Part shown: in pieces, positions 1 through 12,679 of the stretch | Numbering within the stretch: position 1 is the first letter of the stretch | How the letters are laid out: the number at the start of each line of letters is the position of its first letter | NCBI GenBank assembly: GCA_963693085.1 | Contig: OY856413.1 | Span: 466,111,379 to 466,175,378, forward strand | DNA from: Alisma plantago-aquatica | Lineage: Eukaryota; Streptophyta; Magnoliopsida; Alismatales; Alismataceae | Direction of reading: 5' to 3' | DNA length: 64,000 nt | Notes under the pieces: generated by a model | Told to the model about the DNA's origin: nothing | Databases searched by the model: none | What the model saw: the letters and a program-made list of their open reading frames with translations, nothing else | Made by a program: the position numbers and the translations under genes

Positions 1-1880
1 TTAAACTAGATGTGTTCGGTGTACTATTTGCTTAAGCTTAAGCACTGGTCTGGGGTGCTTGATTTTCCTTATTGTCATCAACATCTCCTTCCACCATTTG
101 GACCTCCACCTCACTGGGATTTTGCAGGCCCTCACTGTCATGACCCCCCTTTGTGCACTCCTAGTGTTTCTGTGTAGGTTCTCATTTGGAAAGGTCTGAC
201 GAATTCTCCCTTTCCTCTTCATCTTATCTGATTTGCCTTTTGATCTTCTACCAGCTGTAATATGTAATGTCACTATGGCCTCTTTGACCTCAACAATCTT
301 GGGAGGCAGCGTATCCTCCGCCTCCTTCGGTAAGGGTTCTCCTGTGACGATTGGGTTATCTACAATCTCCACATTGATTACTTCCACCACCTTGTCCACC
401 TTTGGGTTCATTGCCTTGTGCATTTCCTTCGATTGGTTACTTTGTGCCATGCCTTCCACCTGCATATTCGTGATGTCCTCTAGCGCCTCTCTTGCTTTAG
501 CTGGGTCAATGGTCACTTTCTTCTTCCACACCTTGCTGCTACGTTCAGGTATCTGGTTGTATGCCGTTTGTTCATCTGTAGTGGAGCTCTCTTTGTGTGG
601 CATCTCAGTAGTGTCTTCCTCTCTGAACATAGCAAAATGGTTTGCATCGACAATGTGGTTTCCATTGGATCCCTTTTGTTTCATGCTCATCCTCTTAACA
701 CCCCTCCTCTTTTGTGTTTGCCACTCGTCTAGTTCCTAAAATAGCTCAGCGTACTAGTTTGTAGTTTGCTGCTCCTTGGCCTTGCTATGTACACCTTCTT
801 CATCTTCTTCTGACCTACAATCCTTGGAGATGTGTCCTTCTTCCCCACACCGGGTGTAGGCCCAAGAAAATCCCTCATAAATGATCTCATATTCAACTCC
901 ATTAATGAGGATGGTGGGGACAAATGGCTTCGTGGTATCTATTTTGAGAGCTAGTCTCGTGAATTTGCTACGAGATCGGTTGGATGTATGTATATCCACC
1001 TTGATCAGTCTTCCCAAGGCCAATCTGATATACTAAAATATGGTTGGGACGTACGAGTGAAGAGGCAAGTTTAGGACACGTACCCATGTAATAATTAGTT
1101 GAGGTGTTTCTTCTTTTGGTTTGAATGTGGGATACCAGTCCCAGACCAGCAGATTCCGACCGAATATCTTCCATGGTCCACTGGTGAGTGTTGTCTCATA
1201 GTCCTATTGGCAGGATAGCTGCACCACAAAGTGCCCTATGTCTACTTCATACATATTGAATCGCCCCATGATCTGCCAAAGCATGTTGAGTTTGTCCCTC
1301 AGGGTCATGTACCCTATGTCAGCTCCCAACATCCTAACGACCACTGCGTACCTCCATGGCTTGACTAAAGCATCCTCTGCTTTCGGCATTATGGATAGGG
1401 ATGGGATCCCTTCTGGTTCCGTTAGGGTCACCGCCTCCTCCGACAGAGTATCCTCGAACAATTTGTCCACAAAGTGGCTTGGGTTGTACGATGAGCTCTG
1501 GCCCGAGATGACCTTGCTAAATGAGGTCTATCGTTATGTATATCCTTCCACCTACACCCCTCCATCCATGATCGTATGCCCACCACTCGCGGTTGCATCA
1601 GTCTGGGCCCTAGCATCTGCAATCTTTACTTGTGCGCTCTATCCTCCTTGATGCGTCTCTAGGGTTGATTTCGTTTGCCCGTTCCCTCGCATCCCAGCAA
1701 TGTAAAACTCTATACCGATTTCCGATATAGAATAACCAACCATTTACCTAAGTGATGCTTCTCCCTTGCCTCCTGCTTCATTCACATGACCCGCGTGCTT
1801 GCTTCCAATGATGTCATCCTCGGGATTCGTCTCTCGCACTCCCCTACGCCGTTGCCGCTTCCCCCATGCCCCCCACGCCC
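1..1880 (-). pseudogene. LINE (plant L1-type) ORF1 remnant, DUF4283 plus zinc knuckle
   Basis: Reading the minus strand from about 1,650 down to 1 gives the first ORF (nucleic-acid-binding protein) of a plant L1-like LINE. The segment at about 1,390-1,050 has the DUF4283 pattern (KPWRYAVVVRMLG, then DYETTLTSGPWKIFGRNLLV). At 1,023-810 come GRLIKVDIHTSNRSRSKFTRL and YEGFSWAYTRCGEEGHISKDC, a knuckle whose first Cys of the usual CX2C pair appears replaced (TRC). The C-terminal part (690-1) is basic and Lys/Arg-rich and ends in TAA at the window edge. In-frame stops near 1,204, 1,050 and 750 break the frame. The stretch 1,660-1,880 (minus) is GC-rich, as expected of a LINE 5' leader. The RT-bearing ORF2 would lie left of the window. 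The family call is firm; the 5' end at about 1,880 is an estimate. Confidence 0.8.
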
Positions 1881-3337
1881 CCTAGGTTAAATGACTCCTT
1901 CAACAACAATGGGTCAAAGTTGGATTTTCTTTATTGGGTTAATGTAGTGTAAGGTTTTTAGGGTTTTATTTGTGGGTTTTTATTATAGTAAGGCAAACAA
2001 GCAATGCAAATGAGCAAGAATCAAACGTAAGTTAATTATAAGACCCCTAACCCTACTTAGTGCTTTATCTTGCTTAGTTTTCTTAATAAGATGCATAAAC
2101 CTTAATCTAATCATGTGATGAGATTTAATATCATGTGACATACTCATGTTTTAATTTGGTCCGGTTTGAATAATGTTTAAGTTAGTTATGCTATATGTGT
2201 GCTTGTTTTGGACCAAGTTGCAATTTACCCATATTGAAAGTTTTTCTTGCATTTTTTCACATGTTGGATGTTCCTCCTATGTTTTATCATCATGAGAGAG
2301 AGAGTGTTGCTTAGTGGCAACTTGTTTTACCTTGGATGTTGAGGTGGCATCAAGAGTGGATGTTTAGAGTTTGCTTTAGTGCCTTGTGTAGATGGTTGAC
2401 CTTGCTTGAGTGTTGACCCTTTGAGTTGGATCGCTCGACCCACCTTGTTATGTCTTCAACCTTGATATCATTGGTCGATGAGCTTGGGATGTGCCTTGTA
2501 TGTTCTTTGACCGATGAGCTCTTGACCTCTTCCTTGGTCGCTTAACATCTGGGGTTGAGATCTAAGTGGCCGATGGGTTTTTGTTGTGATTGTCTCTTAG
2601 AATCCTCTTGGACTTATCGTCCTTTGGTCCAAGTGAGGTCATTGATCTACCTTGGTTTTCATGGCCCTTGTTTCATGTGCATGTTTAGTGCTTGCATGGA
2701 TGTTTTATGATGGACAAGTGGCATGTTTAGTTGGACACCTGGACTTCCTTACCTCTTTCCTACCCTTGGATATATATACCTCCCGCCTTGCATGCATATG
2801 ATCCTTTTGAATCCTCTTTTTCTATCCTCTAGATTGGTGCTCGTCCCTCTTTGGTGCTTGGAAGAGAAGGAGCTCAACCTTGGAGCAAGGTGGTCAAACC
2901 CTTGCATGCGGTGATCTAGGGTTGGAGAATCTTCCTTTGGTGATCCTTTGATGATCCTTGCGCTGGGTAAGTGGTTTATCCTTATATATCTTATTTTTAT
3001 TGAAACCCTACCCTCTCTTTATCCCCTTGGACAAACCAAAATTATCCATGGTGGTCTTCAAGAGGAACTCTCAAATAGAGTTTGAATCCATGGTTTTCCA
3101 TGATAGTACCTATGTGAGATGGAGATCTCCTCCTTCTCCTTTTTTCCGTCTTAGGGTTTGTACCCTCTCTTTCTTAATCCTTCTTTGACCTAGGTTTGTT
3201 CTTATTCTCTTGAGGTGATCTTGCTTAGCTGTTGAGTTTATCTATGGTTTGTCTTTCTTCTTTCTCTTAGAGCTTTGTGGATTTAGAGTTGATCTTCACC
3301 TCGAGAAGGGTTATATAACTCTCTACTCTACTATTGT
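1881..3337 (+). mobile_element. Old Y-related LTR (family W), left part
   Basis: There is no gene here. The order of landmarks follows the better preserved Y LTR at 56,917-61,923: a 'gcaatttaccca' block near 2,220, a 'gttcctcctatg...catcatgag' block near 2,270, then a TATA box at 2,771-2,778 followed by a leader-like stretch. The sequence stops abruptly at 3,337, where LTR X1 is inserted, and resumes at 6,636. The motif (g)gtcgatgagct / gaccgatgagct / gccgatggg recurs at about 2,460-2,580. The left boundary is uncertain because the LINE remnant abuts it. The assignment rests on pattern comparison by eye. Confidence 0.5.
2771..2778 (+). promoter_or_regulatory. TATA box of LTR W
   Basis: TATATATA followed by CCTCCCGCC sits at the position where the related Y2 LTR (57,610) and V LTR (62,396) also have TATA plus a C-rich stretch. 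It is probably the retroelement promoter; activity is inferred. Confidence 0.5.
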
Positions 3338-6300
3338 TGTGACGTCCCCAGATTTTCAAAAACTTAATCTGATGTGTGACGTACAAGTTGAAACCCTCAC
3401 CTCAGTGAGAATCCCAATTTAAACACCCCACACTAGGCTAAGAAGAAGAAAATCAAGGGAGTTAGAAGGAAACAACAGTAGCACATGCACATGAACAATA
3501 AACAAACCATACAACATATGTTCACCATTCAACATATAATTACAACATGAATTGTTACATCATTTGATAGTACATATTGAACAACAAACTTATACATATA
3601 CATGTACTACCACTAAACTACAGGATCTTAAGACAACAGGTCCATATGTACATCAACTTGCAACACAACTCTCAACTATCTTGGTTCTTCAAGAGCATAA
3701 CCACAACCTAAACAAAAGATTACATGTGGTACATGTCAACACAATATTCAAGAATATTGTACTGAGTATGCCTATGTGTCTTTTATATACCTCTCATCAT
3801 ATCTTGGCAATAAGATAAAAGTAATATACTTGGCAGTAACAGAAAAATATAAGAAAAGTGTATACTTGCACAAAGATATTTATTAGTAAAAGAGAACACA
3901 TATGTTAAGCACATTTCCATAATATATCTCGTACATATGCCCCTAGGGATTTGATGATTTTAGGCCTTATGATCTACCCCCAAGGAGTTTGTGATCATTA
4001 TACATGTGATGTACCCACTAGGAGTTTGTGATCACTCTAATGCACTATACTACCAAAGAGTTAATTCTATCTTACAATGGATCAAATATTTTATGTTTCA
4101 TGTGTTCATAGCAATAAGTATGGAAATTCAAGAAACATATCATACAAGATAATCATTTCAATCAATACCATATGCCAAGTCTTTACTACCATATAACACA
4201 AGCATAATGTATAATAAGCCAATCAAGAGGTAATGACGTACCTTAAAAAGAGACATCCTCAGCATCACACATATTCCTGAGTCATCTATATCCTTGTCAA
4301 ACCTGATTAAGATAAGATCACATACTATCATCAGGTTCTTCTCATCATCTTACATCTCATCTTAACCCTAATTATGTCCATTTTAGGGTTTACTTATCTC
4401 ATTATGATATTCTCATGATTACTTTTATTCTTTCCTTAGATTTATCTTATTGTTTTCATTTTCCAGATTATGGTTCATCAACTGGATATACTCATGTGTC
4501 ACATTATTATGTGAATATACTTAGCATTATGTCACATTCATTAACCATATTATGGTTACATCATATGTATTAAGGGTCATCCTCATGTAACATGAATTCT
4601 ATACATCTAACTGATATCAAAGTTCCATATTAGCTTCCAGTTACTGATATAAGAGTGTTATGTAAATTTCATCGTTTATTGAGCATGTATGCATTAATTG
4701 CATTATCTTTAGTGTTATTAGCCCTAATTAGCCATATTAATCAAATTATATGCTTTTGTGCATCAACATGACCATATCTGACATCATATGCATTATAAAC
4801 GTGATTATAGACTTACTGACATTTTTCCATAATTTTATATCATCATTTGATATTTATTACTCATGAAACAAGCTTAATACATCTAACATGATATCACTGA
4901 TATTAAAGCATTAAAATACTGATATTATGCTTCCATATTGTTCTACACATTTTTCTGAGAATTTTGGTACTTTACTTGTATTTTTCTTATGCTCAAGCTA
5001 ATTTGTATGATTTATAGAAGATATAAGAATTTTCTTATTATTTACCTTTTTGGATGAATTGGGTGCCGCCACGTGGTACTCAGGGTCGCAGCTCGTGTCT
5101 CCTATTCCCGCACTGAGCCACCCGACTTCACTGGGTCTAGACCTGGTTTGGTTTTGGTTGGACCCGGTTCAGGCGTTAATCGGATGGTCCAGGCCCCCTT
5201 CTCCGTGTTATGTGTTTTTTCTCATGCGATCTCCCATCTGCAAGCCGTGCCTCCGAGCAGGCTCCCTTCTACCCAATATTGCTACATCGTGGATCTACGA
5301 AGGAGGGTCTCACCCTGGTTGTTCTCCTCCTCCTCGCTCGCTTCGAATACTGCAAGGAAGCTCGATGCCTCCTGATATCCATCCTCACGAGCACCTTCTG
5401 AGATTGCTGCCGGCCTCTGTTCTTCACGTGTGCTTCCGTGGCTAGCTCCTCCAGTGACTGAAACCAACCACTTCACCTTTCCTATCATGGATTGGGTTGT
5501 CCAAAAAGCTTTGGCACCACTCAACAACTCTCCTTGGGTGCTTGAGGTTCCGCCTTCGGCTTTGAGTCCCTGGGACCTGAAGCTCACCGCCGCCTGGCCT
5601 CTGTTGCGGAGGAGGAAAGAGGCACCCGCCTCTGCTTGATGGAGCTCAGGATCGGAGCAACACGAAGGATCTTCAGACCTCTAGGAACACCTCTATTCCC
5701 TTCTATTGTAGTGGGGAGTTCTATGAGTCCATTCCCCAACATGAACTTCATCTCTGGCGAAAATCCCTTTGGGCACCCTGGAAACCACCATGAAGGTCAC
5801 TAGAAACACCATGATCCTTCTCCCATATCCATCCTTGTCATTTCCCCTCACTTCATCTTCTTCTGATTGCCCCCTATACCCCCTCTTCTCCACCTCCATC
5901 CACCACCTACAAGCTATGATGGAGAGACACTGGGGAGTTGTCTTCCGTTCTCCCTACTGGAGCGGTCGCACAACTCGTTTTAGGGGTCTCCACACTCCTC
6001 TACTCGAGTTAAGAGAAACTGTCCACTTGATTTCCTCATTCGGGCCATGACCACAATGTGGGGGTGAGGCTAAGGTTTCCTGCTCACCATAACCCCACGA
6101 TCTCCTGTCTGACCGGAGGTAGAGGATGAGGATCTAACCATCCAAAGTACATCCAACGACTACTAAGGATCTTACCCAAAGCAGGATCCAAGGATCACTT
6201 GAGTTGAAGGCCTCAACCACTCAATTAGTCATGAATGACCAGGATTCAGCTGCACAATCTGCTCTCAAACAATGGGGTGTGTGACACCAGATTACACCCA

Positions 6301-6635
6301 AGTTAGGTCTATAAATCCTCAAATATACACATTATTATACAACATTCAAACCTACATAACTTCTTTTAGGAATACCCAATCACCACCAAATTTTAAACAT
6401 GGCTTCCTGACTACTCAAGCTACCTTGTACACGGATTTGGTGTCAAAACTCAACTTTTTGATCATCTAATGAAATTCCTCAAAAGACATTAAAAAGAGGG
6501 ATCTTAATCATTATATGAACATCAATCCCCATCTAAACCTTACCAAAGCACTTGTAACACTTAAGATAACTCAACATGGAATAAGTTCACTTATGTCATT
6601 AAACATTTAGGGATTCGAAAGTCCACTCCATCACA
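3338..6635 (-). mobile_element. LTR of family X (X1), probably a solo LTR
   Basis: Begins TGTGACGTCCCCAG and ends CCACTCCATCACA on the plus strand. Its reverse complement matches X2 (39,036-40,702 joined to 52,725-54,168) along its length: the left end matches 54,168 downward ('aaaatctggggacatcaca'), the middle (4,620-5,050) matches 52,725-52,860 plus 40,380-40,702, and the right end (6,460-6,635) matches 39,036-39,200. Flanking pentamers are attgt (3,333-3,337) and atttt (6,636-6,640), a 4/5 match compatible with an aged target-site duplication. It lies inside LTR W. No internal coding region is attached, so a solo LTR is likely. ORFs of 60-131 codons inside it have no recognisable domains. 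Confidence 0.7.
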
Positions 6636-9364
6636 ATTTTTGAATCCTAATCTTGCATACAAAGTTTATCTTATCTCTAAAACATGATTATATGTTGCTT
6701 GATGATGATACATTATTTTAGGGTTTATGATTTTGTAGTAATCTTGCATAGATTATACTTTCTCTTAAACCCTACTTCTTGTAGCTTATACTTTAACGGA
6801 TGATGGAAATGTTTGCTCTTTCATGCATCCTTTTCGATGATGGTTTGCTCCATGTCTTGATTCTATTTTCTCTCTCTTTGTGATGGAGATTTTGGATGCA
6901 TGTGATGGTTTAGAATGTTGGTTTTCCTTCATGATCATGGTTTGGTTTTCCCTATGTTTTGATGATCAAATTATAGGGTTTTGGATGATGTTTTCCTTGA
7001 TGTACCTCACTCCTTGAGATTTCAATTTCATGTTGATAACCCATATGTTTTGATCATGTTTTGACAAGTGGTTTCCTCCCTGTTGATGATCGTTATGGTA
7101 TGGTCTAAGTGGTCAAAGGTTTAGTGATGGTTTTGGTCACTCAGATTATTTCCTTAAGATGTCGCATAGATGACCTAGAGTCTTCGGTCGATGAGGTTGC
7201 TCTCTTGTTTTCTTTACGTCGTAGGGTTTTGGACTCATGCGTTTGTTGATGGTTTAACTCTTCTTCGGTCAATGAAGGCCTAGTGGTTCGCTTCGGTTAC
7301 CAAGGGATCCCAATTCTCTTCTCTTGATGAAGGAGTAGGTATTTTCTTTGGTCACTTGCTTTGGTGATGGTCTTCGACCTTGTGGACATGTTCTCTTCGA
7401 TCACATCCATTTGGGACTTAGATCCCCTTCAGTTGATGGTAATCCTTGGATGCATGGTTGCCTTGTGTTGTTATTTAGTGATAATAAAGGTTGACATTTA
7501 TATGTGTTCCAAGAATGTGGGAAGTAGTGACATTAGAGTTTAATGTTATATGATGTTATGCAAAACCTAATCGGTTAATTATGAGAAACATTAACCCTAA
7601 TCTTGAATACATGGTGATAAATAGTTACTTTCTTGAATGATTAGGATGTATTGAATTATTTTCTCTCTCCTATTTGTGTAACCCTTATGTTGCAAGTTGA
7701 ATGAACATCATAGCTTGTGATTGATGTGATATCTTTATGTAACATAACATGATTGTTATGAGCCTAGATGAGGCATGATGAGATGATGACATTATGCTCA
7801 AACTATGTGATTAGGTATTATGACCTTGGCAGAGGCATGTACCTAATTTGAGGTGAATTCCTCCAGTGATAGTGATGAGGGATTGTTATCCCATAGTGAT
7901 GTGATAATGGTGATGGCCTTGTGTATGACATTGAGACAGTGTCATGTGATGATGTGATCAGCTTTATGATTAATACATTTTATATATTTTGAAGTTGCAT
8001 CTATCCTTATTTTTAATAAAATCTATTTAGGGTTTATAGATTGTAACTTGATTCATGTATTAAAAGATACCCAATTGACAAGATTTAATCAACTGAAATC
8101 TTAATCATGTAGTTTCCATGAGCCATAGATCCATCCTCAGCTTCAGAACTTGTTGGATGGTGAAATGAGTGATTCCTAAGGTAAAATCAGAGTGAATATT
8201 ATTGAATATGAGTGGGTGCAAGTTGAGTATATATCCTTCCATACACAATTATAGGTTATGGAGGATGACTGCAGTCATGCCTTGGCAGGAGAATGACTGT
8301 AGTCATATCTCAGTATATATGATGTGATAGAGGAAAATTACGGGTGTACCTCAAATTATTGGGTTTGTATAACTGGTTTACTAGTGTTGTGCCTATATAC
8401 CTATGTGAACTAGGTTGTTTTGCAGTTGGACTCTATATGTCACTACGACAGACTCATATTGACTGAGGGTGTGGGAGATCATAGGGGTCCGACTCTCATA
8501 GATCTTGTATGAATTAATTTTGACATAGCAGTGATCTGTTAGAGTATGAGTGGTATGCCTTATCTCCACGATGCATAAAAGACATAATACAATTGTGTAG
8601 TATATTTTCTCAAGGTTAAACATGATTCACATTGGATGTTACCCTTTGCCTTGTTTCTTATAATACTTTGTTGTTACCTTTGATACATGTTCTTCATATT
8701 CCTTCTAAAAGGATTTGGCATTCTATTGATAAATTATAGCGACTTAATCTGTGTTATCAGTTTTACTTGTTCATTTAGTTGAATATGCCCATCCAGTTAA
8801 TAATATTACTTTCCTATTTAAGAATATTTATGTTAATAATAGTTGTTGACAAAGATTTATATCTCTCTTTGGGATGTCAGTCTCACCCCATGGATTTCCA
8901 CATCTTTGTAGGTGCTCGTGCACAATGTGGTAGAGATCGTGCGGTTGAAGAAGAGAAACAAGGAGATCAATAGTTGTTGAAGGTTGGATATGTTGCTAGT
9001 GTTTTGTAGTAGAGTCCTAAGTGTCGTCGCTGTACTCTCAGGTCCTTGGACAAGCTTTGTAGATTTTTTACATTGATATGAGTTTTTTTGCAGTAGGCCT
9101 TGGTTGTACATGTATAGCTTGTATATGCAAATATGCTATCTTTTGTAATAGGTTTGTGGCAAGATAGTTGTCATACAGTGAGGTATATACCTTTATGGTA
9201 TTATATATGATACATGTGATGGTAGGTTGTGAACCTTGATGTTTATGCTTCTTCTTGATATTCTCATGTCAGATCGGTTTTAATATACCCTATTTTGTGG
9301 TTGTTAGTGGTTAATTTTTCACTTTGTTTTTGAGTTATCTCTCTTTGTGACGGTGGGTTGTCAC
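6636..9364 (+). mobile_element. LTR W, right part, ending TTGTCACA
   Basis: Continues LTR W after the X1 insertion. The terminal 1 kb parallels the end of the Y2 LTR: 'gagtatgagtggtatgcc(t)tatctccac' (8,543-8,572 versus 61,252-61,280), then 'tgtc(a/t)gtctcacccc(a/g)t' (8,874 versus 61,529), then 'ctgtactctcaggtc' (9,030 versus 61,695). The end is placed at ...ggttgtcaca (9,364). No primer-binding site follows, so this is a solo or truncated LTR. No coding potential was recognised. Confidence 0.6.
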
Positions 9365-9663
9365 ATTAAAACTACAAAAACAATTCTATATAACTAAAAA
9401 AGTAATATGCTAGCTTATATTAGCAATTAACACTACTCTAACCAAGGAATTTGCTAAACAAAGTAAGAATAAGAGCAACAAGTTACACTAAGATAGAAAT
9501 TACACAAAGAAGGGAAGCAACGAACAAAACTAGCAAAATGTAGCTCAAAAGACTAGAGATAAGACCTAACTACCCTAGAAAGGCTAAAATCACATGAGAA
9601 AGGTGATTCGATAAGTAAACAAGAAAGGAAGCTAACTAGGTTAACAATATCTAAGGAAATTAG
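9365..9663. other. Unassigned flank of the copia element
   Basis: A-rich sequence between the end of LTR W and the copia 5' LTR. No ORF, RNA gene or repeat is recognised. It is the left target flank of the copia insertion. Confidence 0.5.
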
Positions 9664-9821
9664 TGTTAATATATTTATTTTACATTCTCAGTATTTCATT
9701 ATGTCATTTATCATTACTATTGGACTCTTATGTAAATTTCAATTAAGTTATTATAAAAAGAGAGGTAGCATATTTCTCCTCTCACACACATTGCATTGCA
9801 ACACCCTAATATTCTTGTTCA
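9664..9821 (+). repeat. Copia 5' LTR
   Basis: TGTTAATATATTTATTTTAC ... CTTGTTCA aligns end to end with 17,489-17,648. It contains the 'ttataaaaagagaggtagc' block near 9,751, which probably serves as a TATA region. Confidence 0.92.
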
Positions 9822-9823
9822 CA

Positions 9824-9840
9824 TGGTATTTGAGCAACAA
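9824..9840 (+). other. Copia primer-binding site
   Basis: TGGTATTTGAGCAACAA, two bases after the LTR, resembles the initiator-Met tRNA complement TGGTATCAGAGC used by many plant copia elements. Confidence 0.8.
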
Positions 9841-10414
9841 GATCCAAAGGATGCGTAGTCGACCCTAACCCTAACCAACCAAGCAAGCCGCGGGTACACC
9901 GAACAATTGCTGCCGCTGAGAAGAAACAACAACCTCCAGTAGTAGCAGCCTATGTATCACCGCCAGGCATCAGGAGGTGCTACAGTCAGGTAGCAATCAC
10001 GCAATTGGTAGCCCGCCACCACTAGGGGCCCATCACCACTGGCCAAGCAGCCATTAGGCAGCTTTCCGCTAGGCTGGACATTACTGGGTGAGGGACCAAA
10101 CAAGGTGGATCCTTGACAGGAGGAGAGGATTTCTTTGGGTCTCTCAAATGACCTTCTAAAAATACCAATCAAGTAGTCCGCTTCTACATAAATCCTAATT
10201 ACATCTCCTCCATGTGTGATTAGGAAATACTCACTTGGAGACTATTGATGTGTTAGAAATGTATCATCTCATGTATATTTGGGTGATGTGTATCTCTCTG
10301 CCACCCTCTTCCACAATGTGACATGTATCTTTCTGTCACAACATTCACCTACATGACATGTATCTCTCTATCTCCTTTCCTTATCGAAGCTGAATAATTG
10401 AGAATAATAAAGCT

Positions 10415-11176
10415 TTGGTTGTCTACAATGAGCTACCACCAATTCCTTCTATCAAGTTGAATGGGAAGAATTTTCTATTATGGATGAATGTTGTCGACAT
10501 AGTTCTAGAATCCACAGACAAGGCTGAGCATGTGAATTTGGATCCTCCAGCCACAACTGACAAGGGGTATGCAGAGTGGAAGCATAATAACGACCTAGTA
10601 AAAACATGGTTGTGGCAGCGTATGAAGCCTGGTATTTTTGTTAGGTTCATGTTCTACTCTACTGCAAAATAAATCATGGATGTTGTTAAGGAGCACAACT
10701 CTTAGGAGAAGAATTCCCTTCACCAGTTCAAGATATATGATCGTCTCTTTGCAAAGCGATATGGATACATGTCATTGGAGGAGTACTTTGGGACAATTTA
10801 GTCTATTACCCAAGAGTTGAGCTTTTATCATCTAGTTACTATTCAAGAGCAAATCAAAGATAGAGATGATCGGGTTACTGCCAAATTTTTATTTGGGCTA
10901 TGTCCTTTATTTAGTTCTAGACAAAGTGTAATTCTGGCTATTGATAGGCGTCCTAGCTTGGAGGAAGCCTATTCCAGGATTATGTAATCCAACTTTGAAC
11001 CTATGCAAGCCGCTGTGACTCCTTCCTTTGGTGAGTCTCAAGAATGCATTACTGTTGTAATTAAAGGAGGACATCTTGGTGTTGGAGGTGGTGGGTCCAC
11101 CAGATCCAAATATACTTTCTGTGGTCATCCATGGCATACTACTGAGAAGTGTTAGAAGAAACATGGAGGACCAGCT
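10415..11176 (+). pseudogene. Copia gag (with CCHC knuckle), broken by stops
   Basis: The reading frame from the ATG at 10,415 continues without frameshift to the nested insertion, interrupted by about six stop codons (the first at 10,670). The N-terminus (PSIKLNGKNFLLWMNVVD; EWKHNNDLVKTWLWQRMKP) is typical of the plant copia gag family (UBN2 / retrotran_gag_2). The segment LFAKRYGYMSLEEYFGTI and the later LFGLCPLFSSRQSVILA fit the capsid-like core. At about 11,115-11,155, YTFCGHPWHTTEKC is the zinc knuckle, with the second Cys of the CX2C pair lost. The product would package the element's RNA; this copy cannot make a full protein. Confidence 0.88.
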
Positions 11177-11614
11177 GTGCCACTTGTAGGGACAACTAAC
11201 TTTACTGGTGGAAATGAGTCTACTGAACCATCGACTACTACTACTTCTACTTCCACCTCTACTTCTAGATCATCTGGAATAACTCTCACTAAGGAAGAAT
11301 ATGACAAATTTCTTTTGGCCACTCAACATCTGAATATGGGAGCTTCTTCTTCAGCTAGCCTGGCTTCTACAACTGGTAATCCAACTTCTTCTTTCGTGGC
11401 CTCCAATTCTTCTCCTTCATGGGTGGTTGATTCAAGAGCTTTGTAGCATATGACTGGTATGAAGAAACTACTTCACTCCATTGACTCATATATTCCACAT
11501 CAGTATGTGATATTAGCTAATGGATTAGTGCAAAAAGTATTATCTAGTGGATCTATTTCTCTTACTCCTATGATTGACCTTAGATCTGTACATTTTGTGC
11601 CTACATTTCCATTC
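11177..11614 (+). pseudogene. Copia protease region, cut by the nested insertion
   Basis: Continues in the gag frame. A Ser/Thr-rich linker (11,200-11,270) is followed by SPSWVVDSRAL at about 11,414, the aspartic-protease active-site region normally read as DSGA, here DSRA, then a stop (TAG at 11,444) and HMTGMKKLLHS. The frame proceeds through PMIDLRSVHFVPTFPF to 11,614, where the minus-strand element begins. Joined to 14,472, the frame reads on as NLLFVAKLIDTMKC. This shows the copia element was there first and that the insertion hit the protease-integrase linker. Confidence 0.85.
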
Positions 11615-12170
11615 TATAAAGAGTGGGATCCCAGAGGGGATCCACTCCCTACTAAAACAAAAAGGCATCATCCCATATAACAAAACATCAACATAAAATT
11701 TGCAAAAAAAAGGATGATAATCAATTCATTCAACTTGTAAGTATAATAACACCAAAAGTAGCAGTGGAATTTAAAGATGTCCATAACCATTACAAACTTG
11801 TTATCATCACTACCCTTCACCATGTAGGATGGGATAAATGAAAAACTAACTAAACATAGGATAAGATGAGGATCACCTAACAACTTCAAGAAAGTCTCCC
11901 AGAAGGTCTTAATTAAAATTGATGAGGTCCTGGTCCAACATCATTATTTCCTCCTTTACCTATACCTAGGGTTGGAAGCAAACCCCATAAAAAGGAGAAA
12001 AGGTAAAAGACATCAACAAAAGATGGTATATGCATACTAACTATGGAGTTGAGCAATGTAGGAGTAAAAGACATCCAGTAAATAATGCTTCCCATAGAAA
12101 AGATAAGGACTACCCAATCGGACATAAACTAAATTGATTTGTAAACAAGAGGTGACAAAAGTAAAGAATG
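11615..12170 (-). repeat. Truncated second LTR of the nested element
   Basis: Direct repeat of 12,680-13,240. Its terminal dinucleotide has mutated (TATAAAGAG versus TGTAAAGAG). The right limit of homology is near 12,170-12,200, estimated by eye. Confidence 0.65.
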
Positions 12171-12679
12171 CTTCCCACAGAAAATATAAGGACTACCCAA
12201 TAATCAACATTATCAACCATCTCTATTTCATCTTAATAAATTCCATTATTGAATACTCCTTAGCCTTATTAGGCACATGTGGGTTGCTCTGCTCCCCTGC
12301 CATACTTGTGGTAATTTTTTTTCAAAACATGGCCAACTATTGCTCAGGAGATATGACTATGCCCGCATTAGCTCCAAATGTAGGGGTTTCCTTCCTACTA
12401 ACGGTCCACTTCTAGTCGAAGGAGTATCTTAAGTCATAGGAGTGATAAAAGGAGGATCCATCCCTGGCATCCCAAACCTAGGGTTTTAAGGCGTCTCATA
12501 ACCAAATTGGTTGTCAACAGATGAGTTATCTCCCACCATGAGGGTTTTGCCTGCACAAGGCAAATGTACTACTAGGTATAATAAACCTATATATGCAACC
12601 TATGTAAAAGGTAAACATCCTAAGGGAGACAATATTTAAATAGTTAGATAACCAAAACCCATTGGCTCTAATACCATAC

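Noticed and set aside
5050..5639. ORFs of 63-131 codons in LTR X1
   Set aside because: Overlapping on both strands in a GC-rich part of an LTR; not conserved as frames in X2.
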